A stretch of 64,000 nt of DNA, taken from assembly GCF_028368975.1 (NCBI RefSeq), contig NZ_JAQNDM010000002.1, forward strand, positions 558,001 to 622,000, given 5' to 3'. Shown here piece by piece: positions 7,577-16,199 of this stretch. The stretch's first letter is position 1. Each line of letters begins with the position of its first letter. Source of the DNA: Stigmatella ashevillena. GTDB taxonomy: Bacteria; Myxococcota; Myxococcia; Myxococcales; Myxococcaceae. The notes below the pieces were generated by a model. The model saw only the letters and a program-made list of their open reading frames with translations, was not told the origin of the DNA and did no database searches. A program made the position numbers and the translations under genes.

Positions 7577-8527
7577 ATGGCTTACGACGCGGTCATCGTG
7601 GGAGGAGGCCCCGCAGGGCTCAATGCCGCGCTGTATCTGGGACGCGCACGCAGGGCGGTGCTGCTCTGTGACGCAGGCACGCCGCGCAACGCGGCAGCGG
7701 CGCACATGCACGGCTTCGGTTCGCGCGACGGCATCCCGCCACCGGAGTTCCGGCGCATCAGCCGCGAGCAACTCCAGCACTACCCGAACGTGGAGGTGCG
7801 CGACACGAAGGTAGGTTCGGTGGAAACGCACGAAGGGGGATTCCGCGTGGCGCTGGGCGACGGAACCCAGGTGGCTGCCCGCCGCATCCTCCTGGCAGTG
7901 GGCATGGTGGACGTCATGATGGACATTCCCGGTTACCGGGAGCTCTGGGGCACCAGCATCTTCCAGTGCCCGTTCTGTCACGGCTGGGAGGTCCAGGATC
8001 AGGCCTTCGGCGTTCTGGCCACCGAGCCCGCGCTCCTGGACTACGGGGTTGTCCTCCAAGGCTGGTCACGCGACGTCACGGTCTTCACCCACAGCACCTT
8101 CGCGGTGCCACCCGAGCAGCGCGAGCGTCTCCACCACCTCGGCATTGGCTTGGAGGAACGGAGGATCCGCGCGCTCCATGGGAAGAGCGGTCACCTGGAG
8201 ACCGTGGAACTGGAGGGTGGAATGCGGCTGCCTCGGCGAATCCTCTTCTCCGCTCCGCCGCAACGGCAACCGGAGTTGGTCACCCAGTTGGGGCTCGCAC
8301 TGGATGACATGGGCTTCGTGAAGGTAACCGCGATGGGCGAGACGTCCGTGCCAGGAATCTGCGCTGCGGGAGACACGACGACGCGCATACAAGCGGCGCT
8401 CATGGCGGCCAGCGCAGGCGGCATCGCGGCGGCCATGATGAGCCACAGCCTCATCCTGGAGGACGCGAACCGCCGCTACACGGCCGCGACCGGCAAGCCT
8501 CCGCCCGTGATGGCGAAGGGACACTGA
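7577..8527 (+). CDS. Thioredoxin-reductase-like FAD/NAD(P) oxidoreductase
   Basis: This is a class II pyridine nucleotide-disulfide oxidoreductase of 316 residues, the usual length for TrxB-type enzymes. It shows the FAD-binding motif VIVGGGPAGLNAAL at the N-terminus, the redox-active pair CPFC at residues 131-134 and the C-terminal FAD motif VPGICAAGDTTT. The NAD(P)-binding glycine motif expected in the middle (normally GxGxxA) is degenerate here (AFGVLATEPALLDYGV), so its electron donor may differ from that of TrxB. The CPFCxGWE signature is shared with dithiol oxidases acting on small molecules. The ATG at 7577 is preferred over one 30 bases upstream because AGGGGAGG precedes it. Confidence 0.85.
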   Translation: MAYDAVIVGGGPAGLNAALYLGRARRAVLLCDAGTPRNAAAAHMHGFGSRDGIPPPEFRRISREQLQHYPNVEVRDTKVGSVETHEGGFRVALGDGTQVAARRILLAVGMVDVMMDIPGYRELWGTSIFQCPFCHGWEVQDQAFGVLATEPALLDYGVVLQGWSRDVTVFTHSTFAVPPEQRERLHHLGIGLEERRIRALHGKSGHLETVELEGGMRLPRRILFSAPPQRQPELVTQLGLALDDMGFVKVTAMGETSVPGICAAGDTTTRIQAALMAASAGGIAAAMMSHSLILEDANRRYTAATGKPPPVMAKGH

Positions 8528-8567
8528 CACGGGGCCAATGGCTCAAGGTGAGGATGCTTCCATCCCC

Positions 8568-9179
8568 TCAGTAGAGCGTCGATTTCACCCGGTCCGGCAA
8601 ATCCCGGTCGTATCCATCGCCGTCGAAGGTGCCCTGGCTAATCTCCGCGAGCATCTTCCCGTTGCTCGGGAGAGCGGAGCGTGGAACGTGCCGGGCGGGA
8701 TTCCAAAGCTCGGAGCGGATCAGGGCACGACTGCACTGGAAGTAGACGGACTCCACGGTGATGTGGAGCACGGAGCGGGGCTGCTTTCCCTCGAAGGTGA
8801 AGCGCTCCAGCAAGGACGGTTCAATCACGATGCTCGCCCGGCCGTTGACCCGCAGGGTCTCGTTGACACCGGGGACAAGGAAGAGCAACGCAACGCGCGG
8901 CTCCGTCAGGATGTTCCTCAGCGAGTCGATGCGGTTATTGCCACGGCGATCGGGCAACAGCAACGTGTGCTCATCTTCAATGACGACGAAGCCCGCCGGG
9001 TCGCCCCGAGGAGAGACGTCCATCCCGTCCGGTCCACAGGTAGCGAGCGTCACGAACGGAGAGGCTTCAATGAAAGGCCGATAGGCCGGATGCAGATGGT
9101 CCACTTCTTTGAACACGGACTGCTTCGCGGGTACGCCGTACAGCCGTTCAAGTACCTCGATATCCGTCACGGTTTTCAT
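8568..9179 (-). CDS. PPOX-class FMN-dependent flavoprotein
   Basis: The 203-residue product belongs to the pyridoxamine-5'-phosphate-oxidase-like split-barrel flavoproteins. Visible features are the FMN-contact region FVTLATCGPDGMDVSPRGDP (residues 42-61), LLPDRRGNNRIDSLRNIL (residues 74-91), and LFLVPGVNETLRVNGRASI. The central block with D-S-R-G-D-P and GNNR is typical of the MSMEG_1061-like subgroup. The substrate is unknown; relatives reduce or bind small heterocycles. It converges on the oxidoreductase gene to its left with a 40-base gap. Confidence 0.85.
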   Translation of the reverse strand: MKTVTDIEVLERLYGVPAKQSVFKEVDHLHPAYRPFIEASPFVTLATCGPDGMDVSPRGDPAGFVVIEDEHTLLLPDRRGNNRIDSLRNILTEPRVALLFLVPGVNETLRVNGRASIVIEPSLLERFTFEGKQPRSVLHITVESVYFQCSRALIRSELWNPARHVPRSALPSNGKMLAEISQGTFDGDGYDRDLPDRVKSTLY

Positions 9180-9297
9180 TCAGTTGCGCCTCATGCCAAA
9201 TCTGAGCAGCCATGAACTACGACAATCAATTCGATGTGGACGCGGCCCTTCGTACCCTTGAGTCCATCAGCAGGAACTGGAGAAGTAGCGCTTCATT

Positions 9298-10653
9298 TCA
9301 TTCAGAGGTGGTAGGCCGCTGGATGTCCAAGACGGGAACGTAACAACTGCCTTGCCACTCAAACATGTTGTCTCCACACGGTGGTGGCTCACGGTGTGGC
9401 GTCCAACATCCTCCATGGATCTCCTCGAACCGTGGTTTGCATGGCGGCCGACGCTGTCCCGGGAATGGCTTCTTGGGCATCGCAAGCCCCACCCCACTCC
9501 TCTCCACCGCCGCAGGTATCCCCTCTGACGAGGGGAGAACTCCCGCATCTCCGAGTCCCCCCGTCTCCCCTCCTTTGTGAGCCTCTTGGACTTCTTCTTC
9601 TGGAACCTCCACCGGGAAACGGTCTTTCAACCACCACGCTCCCGACATCAAGCACGCGCCCGCAGCCACTGCCAGCCACGGTGCCCTTCCAAGGGTCACT
9701 CGCTTAGGACCTGACAGGGTCTTTGGCACGTAGGACGCCTGTACCTCTCGCGGTGCGATGGGGCGATCCGCTTCGGGACCTGCCTTCTTCACCCAGTGTT
9801 CCAGTCCTTCGGCCGCCTCAGCCGCGCTCCCCCTGACAGCAGGATCCACTGAGAGCCACTGGCGCATCAGCGCCACCAGTTCTGGACTCACCGACACCCA
9901 TTTCTCGGGAGGCTCCCACTCGGGAGAGACAGGCTGAAAGCCCTCCTCTGTCTCCTTCATGCCCAGCGCCTCAGGCGGATACCGCCCGGTGACGAGGCGG
10001 TAGGCCGTCACTCCCAGCGCGTACAGATCATCCGACGGGAGCGCCTCATAGCGCGCGGTGGGCTGACGCCGGTGCTCCCACTGAAAACGCAGTGACTCCG
10101 GGCTGTAATACCGCGGCGTTCCAGGCGGAGGCGTCTGGTGTGTGAGCACGGCCGCCCTCCGGTAAGTGCCTGAACCGAAGTCCATGAGCACCGCACGGCC
10201 GTCCCCGGTTCTCACCCGAATGTTGTCACCCTTGACGTCACGGTGCACCCCCTCTTCCCCGTGGAGTGCTTCTAGCGCCCGCGCCACCTGGGACAGCCCT
10301 TGCATCACCTGACGCGACGTACACCCCTGCCGCGCGGCCCACTCATACAGGGACACCCCCTCCACCCAGTCCATCACCAGGTACGGAAAGGCATCGCTCC
10401 CAGGGACTCCCCACGCACCCCGTCCCTGAAGACGCGGCACCGAGGGGTGGTGGAGGCGCGAGAGCAGCTCGCCCTCTCGCTCGAAGCGGGGATCCAGCGC
10501 ATGCAGCGCCATCTTCAGGGCGAAGGGTCCCGCAGCTTCATGGCCCACCGGTTCCACCTTGTAGATGACACCGTAAGCGCCACGGCCACAGGGGCTCACC
10601 ACGCGCCAATCGCCCACCTGGGTGCCAGGGGACAACAGCGCGGGATGCAACAT
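9298..10653 (-). CDS. Membrane-anchored Ser/Thr protein kinase
   Basis: This is a Hanks-type kinase of 451 residues from the ATG at 10653; an upstream in-frame start at 10731 adds 26 residues before the kinase fold. Motifs in order are the Gly-rich loop GRGAYGVIYKV, the lysine FALKMAL, the catalytic loop HRDVKGDN, DFGSG and the activation-segment end YYSPE. A proline/charged linker and one transmembrane segment (APWLAVAAGACLMSGAWWL) follow. The C-terminal tail of about 100 residues has Cys pairs (RRPPCKPRF, GGCWTP, PPCGDNMFEWQGSCY), probably periplasmic and disulfide-bonded. Such kinases are abundant in myxobacteria and relay envelope signals. It lies downstream of an ASCH-like gene in the same direction. 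Confidence 0.92.
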   Translation of the reverse strand: MLHPALLSPGTQVGDWRVVSPCGRGAYGVIYKVEPVGHEAAGPFALKMALHALDPRFEREGELLSRLHHPSVPRLQGRGAWGVPGSDAFPYLVMDWVEGVSLYEWAARQGCTSRQVMQGLSQVARALEALHGEEGVHRDVKGDNIRVRTGDGRAVLMDFGSGTYRRAAVLTHQTPPPGTPRYYSPESLRFQWEHRRQPTARYEALPSDDLYALGVTAYRLVTGRYPPEALGMKETEEGFQPVSPEWEPPEKWVSVSPELVALMRQWLSVDPAVRGSAAEAAEGLEHWVKKAGPEADRPIAPREVQASYVPKTLSGPKRVTLGRAPWLAVAAGACLMSGAWWLKDRFPVEVPEEEVQEAHKGGETGGLGDAGVLPSSEGIPAAVERSGVGLAMPKKPFPGQRRPPCKPRFEEIHGGCWTPHREPPPCGDNMFEWQGSCYVPVLDIQRPTTSE

Positions 10654-10740
10654 GCGGGATTGGGATGGCTCCAGGATGTGCCTCACCCCCTTACCTCCTG
10701 GGTTGTATCGCGTGGTACCTCCTCCGGCCAAGCGGCCCCC

Positions 10741-11301
10741 TCAGAGGCCGAGTCCGAACTGTCCGGAGTCGCTGGCAGCCAGCGGCGCCGACGATTCACT
10801 CTTCCGGTTCTCGCTGGGCCTCCAGAGGCCATCCCGCGCCAGGGCGAAGCGCTCCCTCAGCTCGGGGAGGAAATCCTGGGAGACCGCAGTGAGGGAGGCC
10901 ACCTCCGGGCACTCCAGGGGCTCCACCGCGAGCACCTCGTCCAGCCACCAGGCGATGGTGCCTCTCCACCAGGGCTCGGGCGGACGGCCAAAGGCGCGCG
11001 AATCGTTGCAGATGGTGGAGACCTGGGAGAGCCGGGCCACCGCGAAGATGGCACCGTCCGGAAACCCATCGTCCGAGGGGACATACAGGCCCAACCGGCG
11101 CTCCATGAAGGCCGCCCCCTCGACATCCCACCCCCGGCCCACCTGGAGCGCCAGGTAGTGGCCCACGGCCCCAGAGGGTGGGCGCACCGCCTGGGAACGC
11201 CCCTGGCCATCCGTGGTGGAGGGAAAAAGGACGCGGCAGCCACGCCCCAGAATGGCCCAGGGCCACGGGCGGGACAGGGTGAGCTGGAAGATGGCCGACA
11301 T
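10741..11301 (-). CDS. ASCH-domain-like protein
   Basis: This 186-residue protein opens SAIFQLTLSRPWPWAIL, the typical beginning of ASCH/PUA-fold proteins, and continues with the strands HYLALQVGRGWD, GAIFAVARLSQV and the aromatic block WWRGTIAWWLDEVLAVEP. ASCH domains are thought to bind RNA or modified nucleotides; some are amidohydrolases for acetylated cytidine. The active-site residues cannot be judged here. The ATG at 11301 is preferred to 11328 because the conserved block starts right after it. It is followed on the same strand by the Ser/Thr kinase gene, 87 bases away. Confidence 0.6.
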   Translation of the reverse strand: MSAIFQLTLSRPWPWAILGRGCRVLFPSTTDGQGRSQAVRPPSGAVGHYLALQVGRGWDVEGAAFMERRLGLYVPSDDGFPDGAIFAVARLSQVSTICNDSRAFGRPPEPWWRGTIAWWLDEVLAVEPLECPEVASLTAVSQDFLPELRERFALARDGLWRPSENRKSESSAPLAASDSGQFGLGL

Positions 11302-11390
11302 GCCACCCCCCATGTTACGGGCGGACACTCCCCTTTGCCTGTTTCAAGCCGTGCTTCCCTCCCCTTCGGGAGTGTGCTGAGCATCCGGCC

Positions 11391-12044
11391 ATGGACACTC
11401 GTACCGCGCTGGTCGCCGGAGCCAGCGGCCTCGTCGGCGGCCACCTCCTCGATGCGCTGCTGGAGAACCCTCTGTATTCGCAGGTGCATTCGCTCGGGCG
11501 CCGCTCCCTGCCCAAGCAGCACCCCCGGCTCACCCAGCACACCGTGGACTTCGGCCGGCTCGACGAGGCAGCGCTCCCCCCCGCCGAGGACGCCTTCTGC
11601 TGCCTGGGCACCACCATCAAAAAAGCCGGGAACCAGGAGGCGTTCCGCGCGGTGGATCATGACGCCGTGCTGAACTTCGCGAAGGCCGCGCGCCGCGCCG
11701 GGGTCCGGCGGTTCCTGGTGGTGACCGCGATGGGCGCCAACGCCCACTCCTTTGTTTTCTACAACCGGGTGAAGGGCGAGGTGGAAGAGGCCCTTCAGGC
11801 GCAGGGCTTCGAGTCCCTGATCATCGCCCGCCCCTCCCTCCTGCTCGGAGAGCGTTCCGAGCACCGCGCCGGCGAGCGCGCGGCTGCCCTCGTGGCCAAG
11901 GTATTAGGCCCCCTGCTGCGCCCCTTGGGCTCACGCCCCATCGAGGGGCGAACGGTGGCGCGCGCCCTGCTGTCCCTGGCTCAGCAGGCGCCTCGCGGCG
12001 TCCGGACAGTTCCCTCGGGAGAGCTACAGACTCTCGGAGGATAG
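11391..12044 (+). CDS. NAD(P)-binding TIP30/HTATIP2-like oxidoreductase
   Basis: The 217-residue product is an atypical short-chain dehydrogenase. The N-terminal nucleotide-binding motif is LVAGASGLVGGHLLDALL, followed by AFCCLGTTIKKAGNQEAFRAVD, which is characteristic of the TIP30/YwnB-like group, and FLVVTAMGANAHSFVFYNRVKGEVE, which contains the Ser/Tyr/Lys-type active-site region (Y-N-x-x-K). ARPSLLLGER follows. The substrate is unknown. The next gene starts 43 bases downstream in the same direction, so co-transcription with the histidine kinase is possible. Confidence 0.88.
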   Translation: MDTRTALVAGASGLVGGHLLDALLENPLYSQVHSLGRRSLPKQHPRLTQHTVDFGRLDEAALPPAEDAFCCLGTTIKKAGNQEAFRAVDHDAVLNFAKAARRAGVRRFLVVTAMGANAHSFVFYNRVKGEVEEALQAQGFESLIIARPSLLLGERSEHRAGERAAALVAKVLGPLLRPLGSRPIEGRTVARALLSLAQQAPRGVRTVPSGELQTLGG

Positions 12045-12087
12045 CCGCCGGACAATCTCCCTGGATGCGATACACTCTAAACACCGC

Positions 12088-14787
12088 GTGAGCAAAAAAA
12101 AACAGCCGCACCGTAAAACATCGCCTGCCCGAAAGAAGGGGGCGTCTTCCCGCCGTGCCGCCCCGCGCAAAGCCCCGCCGCGTCTGTCGGACAGGCTGGC
12201 CGCCACCCAGCGCATGCTCCAGGCGCTCACCCAGGCGCATGCCGAGTTCATTGTCTGGGGGGAGCACCGCGCCCTCTTGCAGCGGCTGCTGGCGCTCGCG
12301 CTGGAGCTGACCCAGAGCGATCTGGGGTTCATTGGGGAGATGGTCTCCCTTTCGGAAGGCGAGCCGTTCCTCAGGCCCCATGCCATCTTTCCCCTGGACT
12401 GGACGGAGGCGCTGCGCGGGTACACCGTTTCCACGCGTCCCGCGTCCGGGGGGCAGCGCTCGGCCACCACCCTCTTCGACGCGGTGCTCGGCGCGGACGA
12501 GCCCCTGTGGTTGAAGACACCCACCCGGATTCTCGTGGAGGGCAGCCCCGCCGCCAGCCTTCCGGACTTGAGCCACTTCCTCGTGCTGCCCTTCGCGGTC
12601 GCCGACAAGCCCGTGGGCCGGGTGGTCCTCACCAACCGGCCCGGCGGCTATGATTCCGATCTCATCGAGTTCCTTCAGCCCCTGCTCACCACCTGCGGCA
12701 CCCTGCTCCACGCGTGGCGCAACGATGAGCACCACCGCCGGGCCGAGCAGACCCTTCAGGCGCAGCAGCAGCAGATGAAGAAGCTGGCCCTGGTGGCCGC
12801 CCGGACCCACAACGCCGTCATCATCACCGATGCGGCGGGGGTCATCGAATGGGTGAACGAGGGCTTCACCCGCATCACCGGCTACACGGCCGAAGAGTCC
12901 CTCCACCGCCGACCCGGCGAGCTGTTGTACGGCCCCAACACGGATCCCGCGGTCACCTCGGCCATTCACCAAGCCATCCTGAGCGGAGAGGGCTCCACCG
13001 CCGAGATGATCAACTACCGCAAGAACGGTGAGCCCTACTGGAACCACGCGGATATCCAGCCGGTGCGCGATGAGCACGGACGGCTCGTTCAGTTCGTGTC
13101 CATCGAGAACGACGTCACCGCCCGGAGGAGCCTGGAGCAACAGGTGGCCCAGAGCGCGGAGCGCCTCCAGTTGGCGCTCGAGAGCACCGAGGATGGGCTG
13201 TGGGATCTGGATCTGCTGACGGGCAAGCTCACGGTCAGCCCCCGGTGGCTGGGACTGCTGGGCTACGAAGAAGGCGTGGGAGAGACCAACTACCGCCATT
13301 GGCGGGAGAAGATCTGCCATCCGGATGACCTGCCCGAAGCCGAGCGCAGGATGAACCAGCACCTGCTGGGCCACTCGCCCATGTACGAGTTCGAGCACCG
13401 GCTGCAGCACCGCGCCGGAGCGGGAATGTGGGTGCTGAGCCGTGGAAAGGTCGTGTCACGGAGCGAAGAGGGAAGGCCCCTGCGCGTGGTGGGGACCAAT
13501 TCAAACATCACCTCACGCAAGCAGGCCCAGGAGCGGATTCAGGCCTTCATCCGCGCCATCCCGGATGCGATCTACCGGATGAAGACGGATGGGACGTTCG
13601 TGGACTACAAGCCTTCCGTCAACACCAAGGACCTGTCGGTGCTGCCCCCGGCGGAGTTCCTGGGCCGGAAGATCTACGATTTGCCCGAGCTGGAGATCCT
13701 CTTCCAACCCACCCGGAACGCGATCCAGCAGTTGCTCCAGGGCAGCCCCCTGGAGATCTACGAATACGCCGTGGAAACCCCCAACGGCGTCGTGCACTAC
13801 GAATCGCGGCTCGTCTACAGCGGTGGCGACGAAGTCATGAGCATCGTGCGCAACATCACCGAGCGGAAGCTCGCGGAGGAGCACCAACGGCGCCAGGCAG
13901 AGCGGCTGGCGGAGCAGGTGAGCCACGTCACCCGGGAGCTGGAAGCGCGCCAGGCCCAGCTCATCCAATCCGAGAAGCTGGCCTCACTGGGACAGATGGC
14001 GGCCAGCATCGCCCACGAGCTCAACAACCCCGTGGGCTACGTCTCCAGCAACGTCTCCACCCTGGCCACGTATGCCTCGCTCTCCCGGAGGCTGCTGGAG
14101 ATCTCCTTGCAGGTGGAGAAGGCCCTGGGGGCACAGCCCCCTGCCCCCGTGGCCGCGCTGCTGGAGGAGGCCATCACCCTGCGGGAGCAAGAGCACCTGG
14201 ATGAGCACCTCGCGGATCTGGACGAGGTGCTGGCGGACACCCGGGAAGGGTTGGCCCGCATCCGCGAGTTCGTGCTGAACCTCAAGACGTTCGTGCGCGA
14301 GGAGTCCGACGTGCCGCAGTTGGCGGACGTCAACAAGGGCCTGCGGATGACGCTGCGCATGCTGCGCCACGAGTTCCGGGAGCGGTGCGAGGTGATCTGC
14401 GACTTCGCGCCCCTGCCCCTGTTGCGCTGCTTTCCCACCCAGCTCAACCAAGTCTTCATGAACCTGCTGCTCAACGCCGCTCAGGCCATCGAGCAGCGGG
14501 GGCAGATCTACGTCACCGCCCAGCAGGAAGAGACCGACGTGGTGGTGCGGATCCGCGACACGGGGCGCGGCATGGACGCGAGGACGCGCGCGCGCATCTT
14601 CACCCCCTTCTTCACCACCAAGCCCGCAGGCCAAGGAACTGGCCTGGGGCTGACCATCTGCGACACCATCATCCGCCGTCACCAGGGCCGCATCGAGGTG
14701 CAGAGCGAGCCCGGTCAGGGAACCACGTTCACCGTGCGCTTGCCCCTCTTCGATGATGAGGACGAAGACGAGGGGCCGCTCCACTAG
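12088..14787 (+). CDS. GAF/multi-PAS sensor histidine kinase
   Basis: This 899-residue protein begins at a GTG with a Lys/Arg-rich tail. In order it has a GAF-like domain (about 30-215), a PAS domain with LOV-like wording (NAVIITDAAGVIEWVNEGFT; the photoactive Cys is absent), further PAS/PAC domains (about 350-480 and 490-600), a coiled coil, the HisKA phospho-acceptor block with IAHELNNPVGY (His near 643), and the HATPase domain with the N-box FMNLLLNAAQAI near 789, DTGRGM and GTGLGLTI near 849. There is no transmembrane segment, so it is a soluble sensor. No response regulator is adjacent, as usual for orphan kinases of myxobacteria. Its stop overlaps the convergent neighbour's stop by four bases. 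Confidence 0.93.
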   Translation: MSKKKQPHRKTSPARKKGASSRRAAPRKAPPRLSDRLAATQRMLQALTQAHAEFIVWGEHRALLQRLLALALELTQSDLGFIGEMVSLSEGEPFLRPHAIFPLDWTEALRGYTVSTRPASGGQRSATTLFDAVLGADEPLWLKTPTRILVEGSPAASLPDLSHFLVLPFAVADKPVGRVVLTNRPGGYDSDLIEFLQPLLTTCGTLLHAWRNDEHHRRAEQTLQAQQQQMKKLALVAARTHNAVIITDAAGVIEWVNEGFTRITGYTAEESLHRRPGELLYGPNTDPAVTSAIHQAILSGEGSTAEMINYRKNGEPYWNHADIQPVRDEHGRLVQFVSIENDVTARRSLEQQVAQSAERLQLALESTEDGLWDLDLLTGKLTVSPRWLGLLGYEEGVGETNYRHWREKICHPDDLPEAERRMNQHLLGHSPMYEFEHRLQHRAGAGMWVLSRGKVVSRSEEGRPLRVVGTNSNITSRKQAQERIQAFIRAIPDAIYRMKTDGTFVDYKPSVNTKDLSVLPPAEFLGRKIYDLPELEILFQPTRNAIQQLLQGSPLEIYEYAVETPNGVVHYESRLVYSGGDEVMSIVRNITERKLAEEHQRRQAERLAEQVSHVTRELEARQAQLIQSEKLASLGQMAASIAHELNNPVGYVSSNVSTLATYASLSRRLLEISLQVEKALGAQPPAPVAALLEEAITLREQEHLDEHLADLDEVLADTREGLARIREFVLNLKTFVREESDVPQLADVNKGLRMTLRMLRHEFRERCEVICDFAPLPLLRCFPTQLNQVFMNLLLNAAQAIEQRGQIYVTAQQEETDVVVRIRDTGRGMDARTRARIFTPFFTTKPAGQGTGLGLTICDTIIRRHQGRIEVQSEPGQGTTFTVRLPLFDDEDEDEGPLH

Positions 14788-16109
14788 CTGGTGAGGATGA
14801 TGCGGCCGCCCTGCAGGGCGCGGCGCACGAGCGCCAGGGCCTGCTCGGAGGCCGCCTCGGCCTCGGTGAGCCGACGCAGGCACAGCTGGCCCCCCTGGAC
14901 GGTGGTGCCCGCGCGCTTGAGGTCCGCCAGCAGCATCATCGCCGCCTGGAGCATCTCCTTGCCCTGGGGCGTCTCCTCGGTGGGCTTGCCCGCCTTCTCC
15001 GCCACGTACTTCGTGAAGCGCCGTACCGCGTCCGCGGTCTTGTCCGGATCGAACTGCTCCAGCAGCGGCTTGATGCGCTCGGGGTTGATCTGGATGAGCC
15101 GCAGCGCGCCCACGCGGGCGAACGCCGGGTGCGCCAGACCGATCTCCGTCATCTCGAAGGCGCCCAGCAGCCCCTCCTCGGGCGCCGGCTGCATGTGCGG
15201 CACCACGTCCACGAAGAGCGCCAGCGGCTCGGCTCCCTGCTGGAAGGCCTGGACCTCGTCCTCATCCAGCGGCGGGAAGTTCTGCGGCACGCCGATAAAG
15301 AGCAGCGGCAGGACGATCTCGTGCCAGAACTCTTCCGGCGCACAGCCGGTGCCCCCCACGGTGGCCACCATGTGCGCGAGCAGCTCCGCCAGCCGGGGCG
15401 CGCGCTCGACCTGATCCGCCAGGGACTTGGTGGCCTCCAGCCGCTGGAGCGACGTGACGATCTGCCCTTCGAACTGCTGCTTCGCCTCGGGCGGCAGCGG
15501 CGGCTGGGTGCGCCCGAGGGCCTCCTTCACATCCCGCGCGAGCACGTCCGGCTTCGTCTCGAGGGTGGTCTTCGTCTTGTTGGGATCCAGCACGACGAAC
15601 TGGAGGAACCCGGGATCGAACAGCCGCTGGTAGTCCGCGGGGGCCAGCTTGGGCTGCCCCAGGGCCGCACCCGGGTTGGCGCCGCCGAAGCGCACCTGCC
15701 CCAGCGAGCGGCGGATGTCCGCGGCGAGCTCCTCCAGCCGACCCAGCTTGCCCTGGCCCAGCGCGTCCATCACCGCCCCGAAGGGGGACAGCATGATGAT
15801 GGCCTCTGGAAACCCGAGCGTGGCGCCCTCAGGCGAGTCCCGGTTGGGGAACCAGAAGGCCTGGTGCTCCGCGGTCATGCGCGCGGCGAAGGCCCCGGCA
15901 ACCCCCAGCGCCAGCGCCTGGTGCTCCTGGCGGTTCACCTGGAACGCCCCTCCGAGCAGCTTGACGACCGCCTTCTCCACGTCCGCCCAGGGTGCCTTGA
16001 GGAGATCAAAGGACTGGCCCTCGGACTGCGCGAGGGCGGCCGCGAGCTGGGACTGGGCCTGGAAGACGTGCTGGGGGACGGGATGCGCCTGCGGGGCGGG
16101 TTGAGCCAT
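14784..16109 (-). CDS. Conserved hypothetical protein
   Basis: The 441-residue protein has an Ala/Gln/Leu-rich, mostly helical sequence without signal peptide or membrane segment. The frame is well supported by its length, a clean ATG and GC-rich third positions. Recognisable pieces are few: the motif GGTGCAPEEFWHEIVLPLLFIGVPQNFPP in the middle (written here only as landmarks near residues 250-280) and a Lys/Asp-rich stretch near 180. I cannot assign a family. It is divergent from the large lipoprotein gene to the right. Confidence 0.75.
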   Translation of the reverse strand: MAQPAPQAHPVPQHVFQAQSQLAAALAQSEGQSFDLLKAPWADVEKAVVKLLGGAFQVNRQEHQALALGVAGAFAARMTAEHQAFWFPNRDSPEGATLGFPEAIIMLSPFGAVMDALGQGKLGRLEELAADIRRSLGQVRFGGANPGAALGQPKLAPADYQRLFDPGFLQFVVLDPNKTKTTLETKPDVLARDVKEALGRTQPPLPPEAKQQFEGQIVTSLQRLEATKSLADQVERAPRLAELLAHMVATVGGTGCAPEEFWHEIVLPLLFIGVPQNFPPLDEDEVQAFQQGAEPLALFVDVVPHMQPAPEEGLLGAFEMTEIGLAHPAFARVGALRLIQINPERIKPLLEQFDPDKTADAVRRFTKYVAEKAGKPTEETPQGKEMLQAAMMLLADLKRAGTTVQGGQLCLRRLTEAEAASEQALALVRRALQGGRIILTS

Positions 16110-16199
16110 GAACGAATCCTAGAAGGGAGAATGCGTGGTGTCCCCCTTACCGTGAAAAACGTGGCGTTGGCCACGGTGTTGTGCCTCTAGGATGCAGGG

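Noticed and set aside
9212-9343. A 43-codon plus-strand frame beginning with an ATG that looks like the start of a small HxlR-type regulator
   Set aside because: It overlaps the end of the kinase gene, has no recognisable helix-turn-helix after 25 residues and stops early; at most a decayed gene start.
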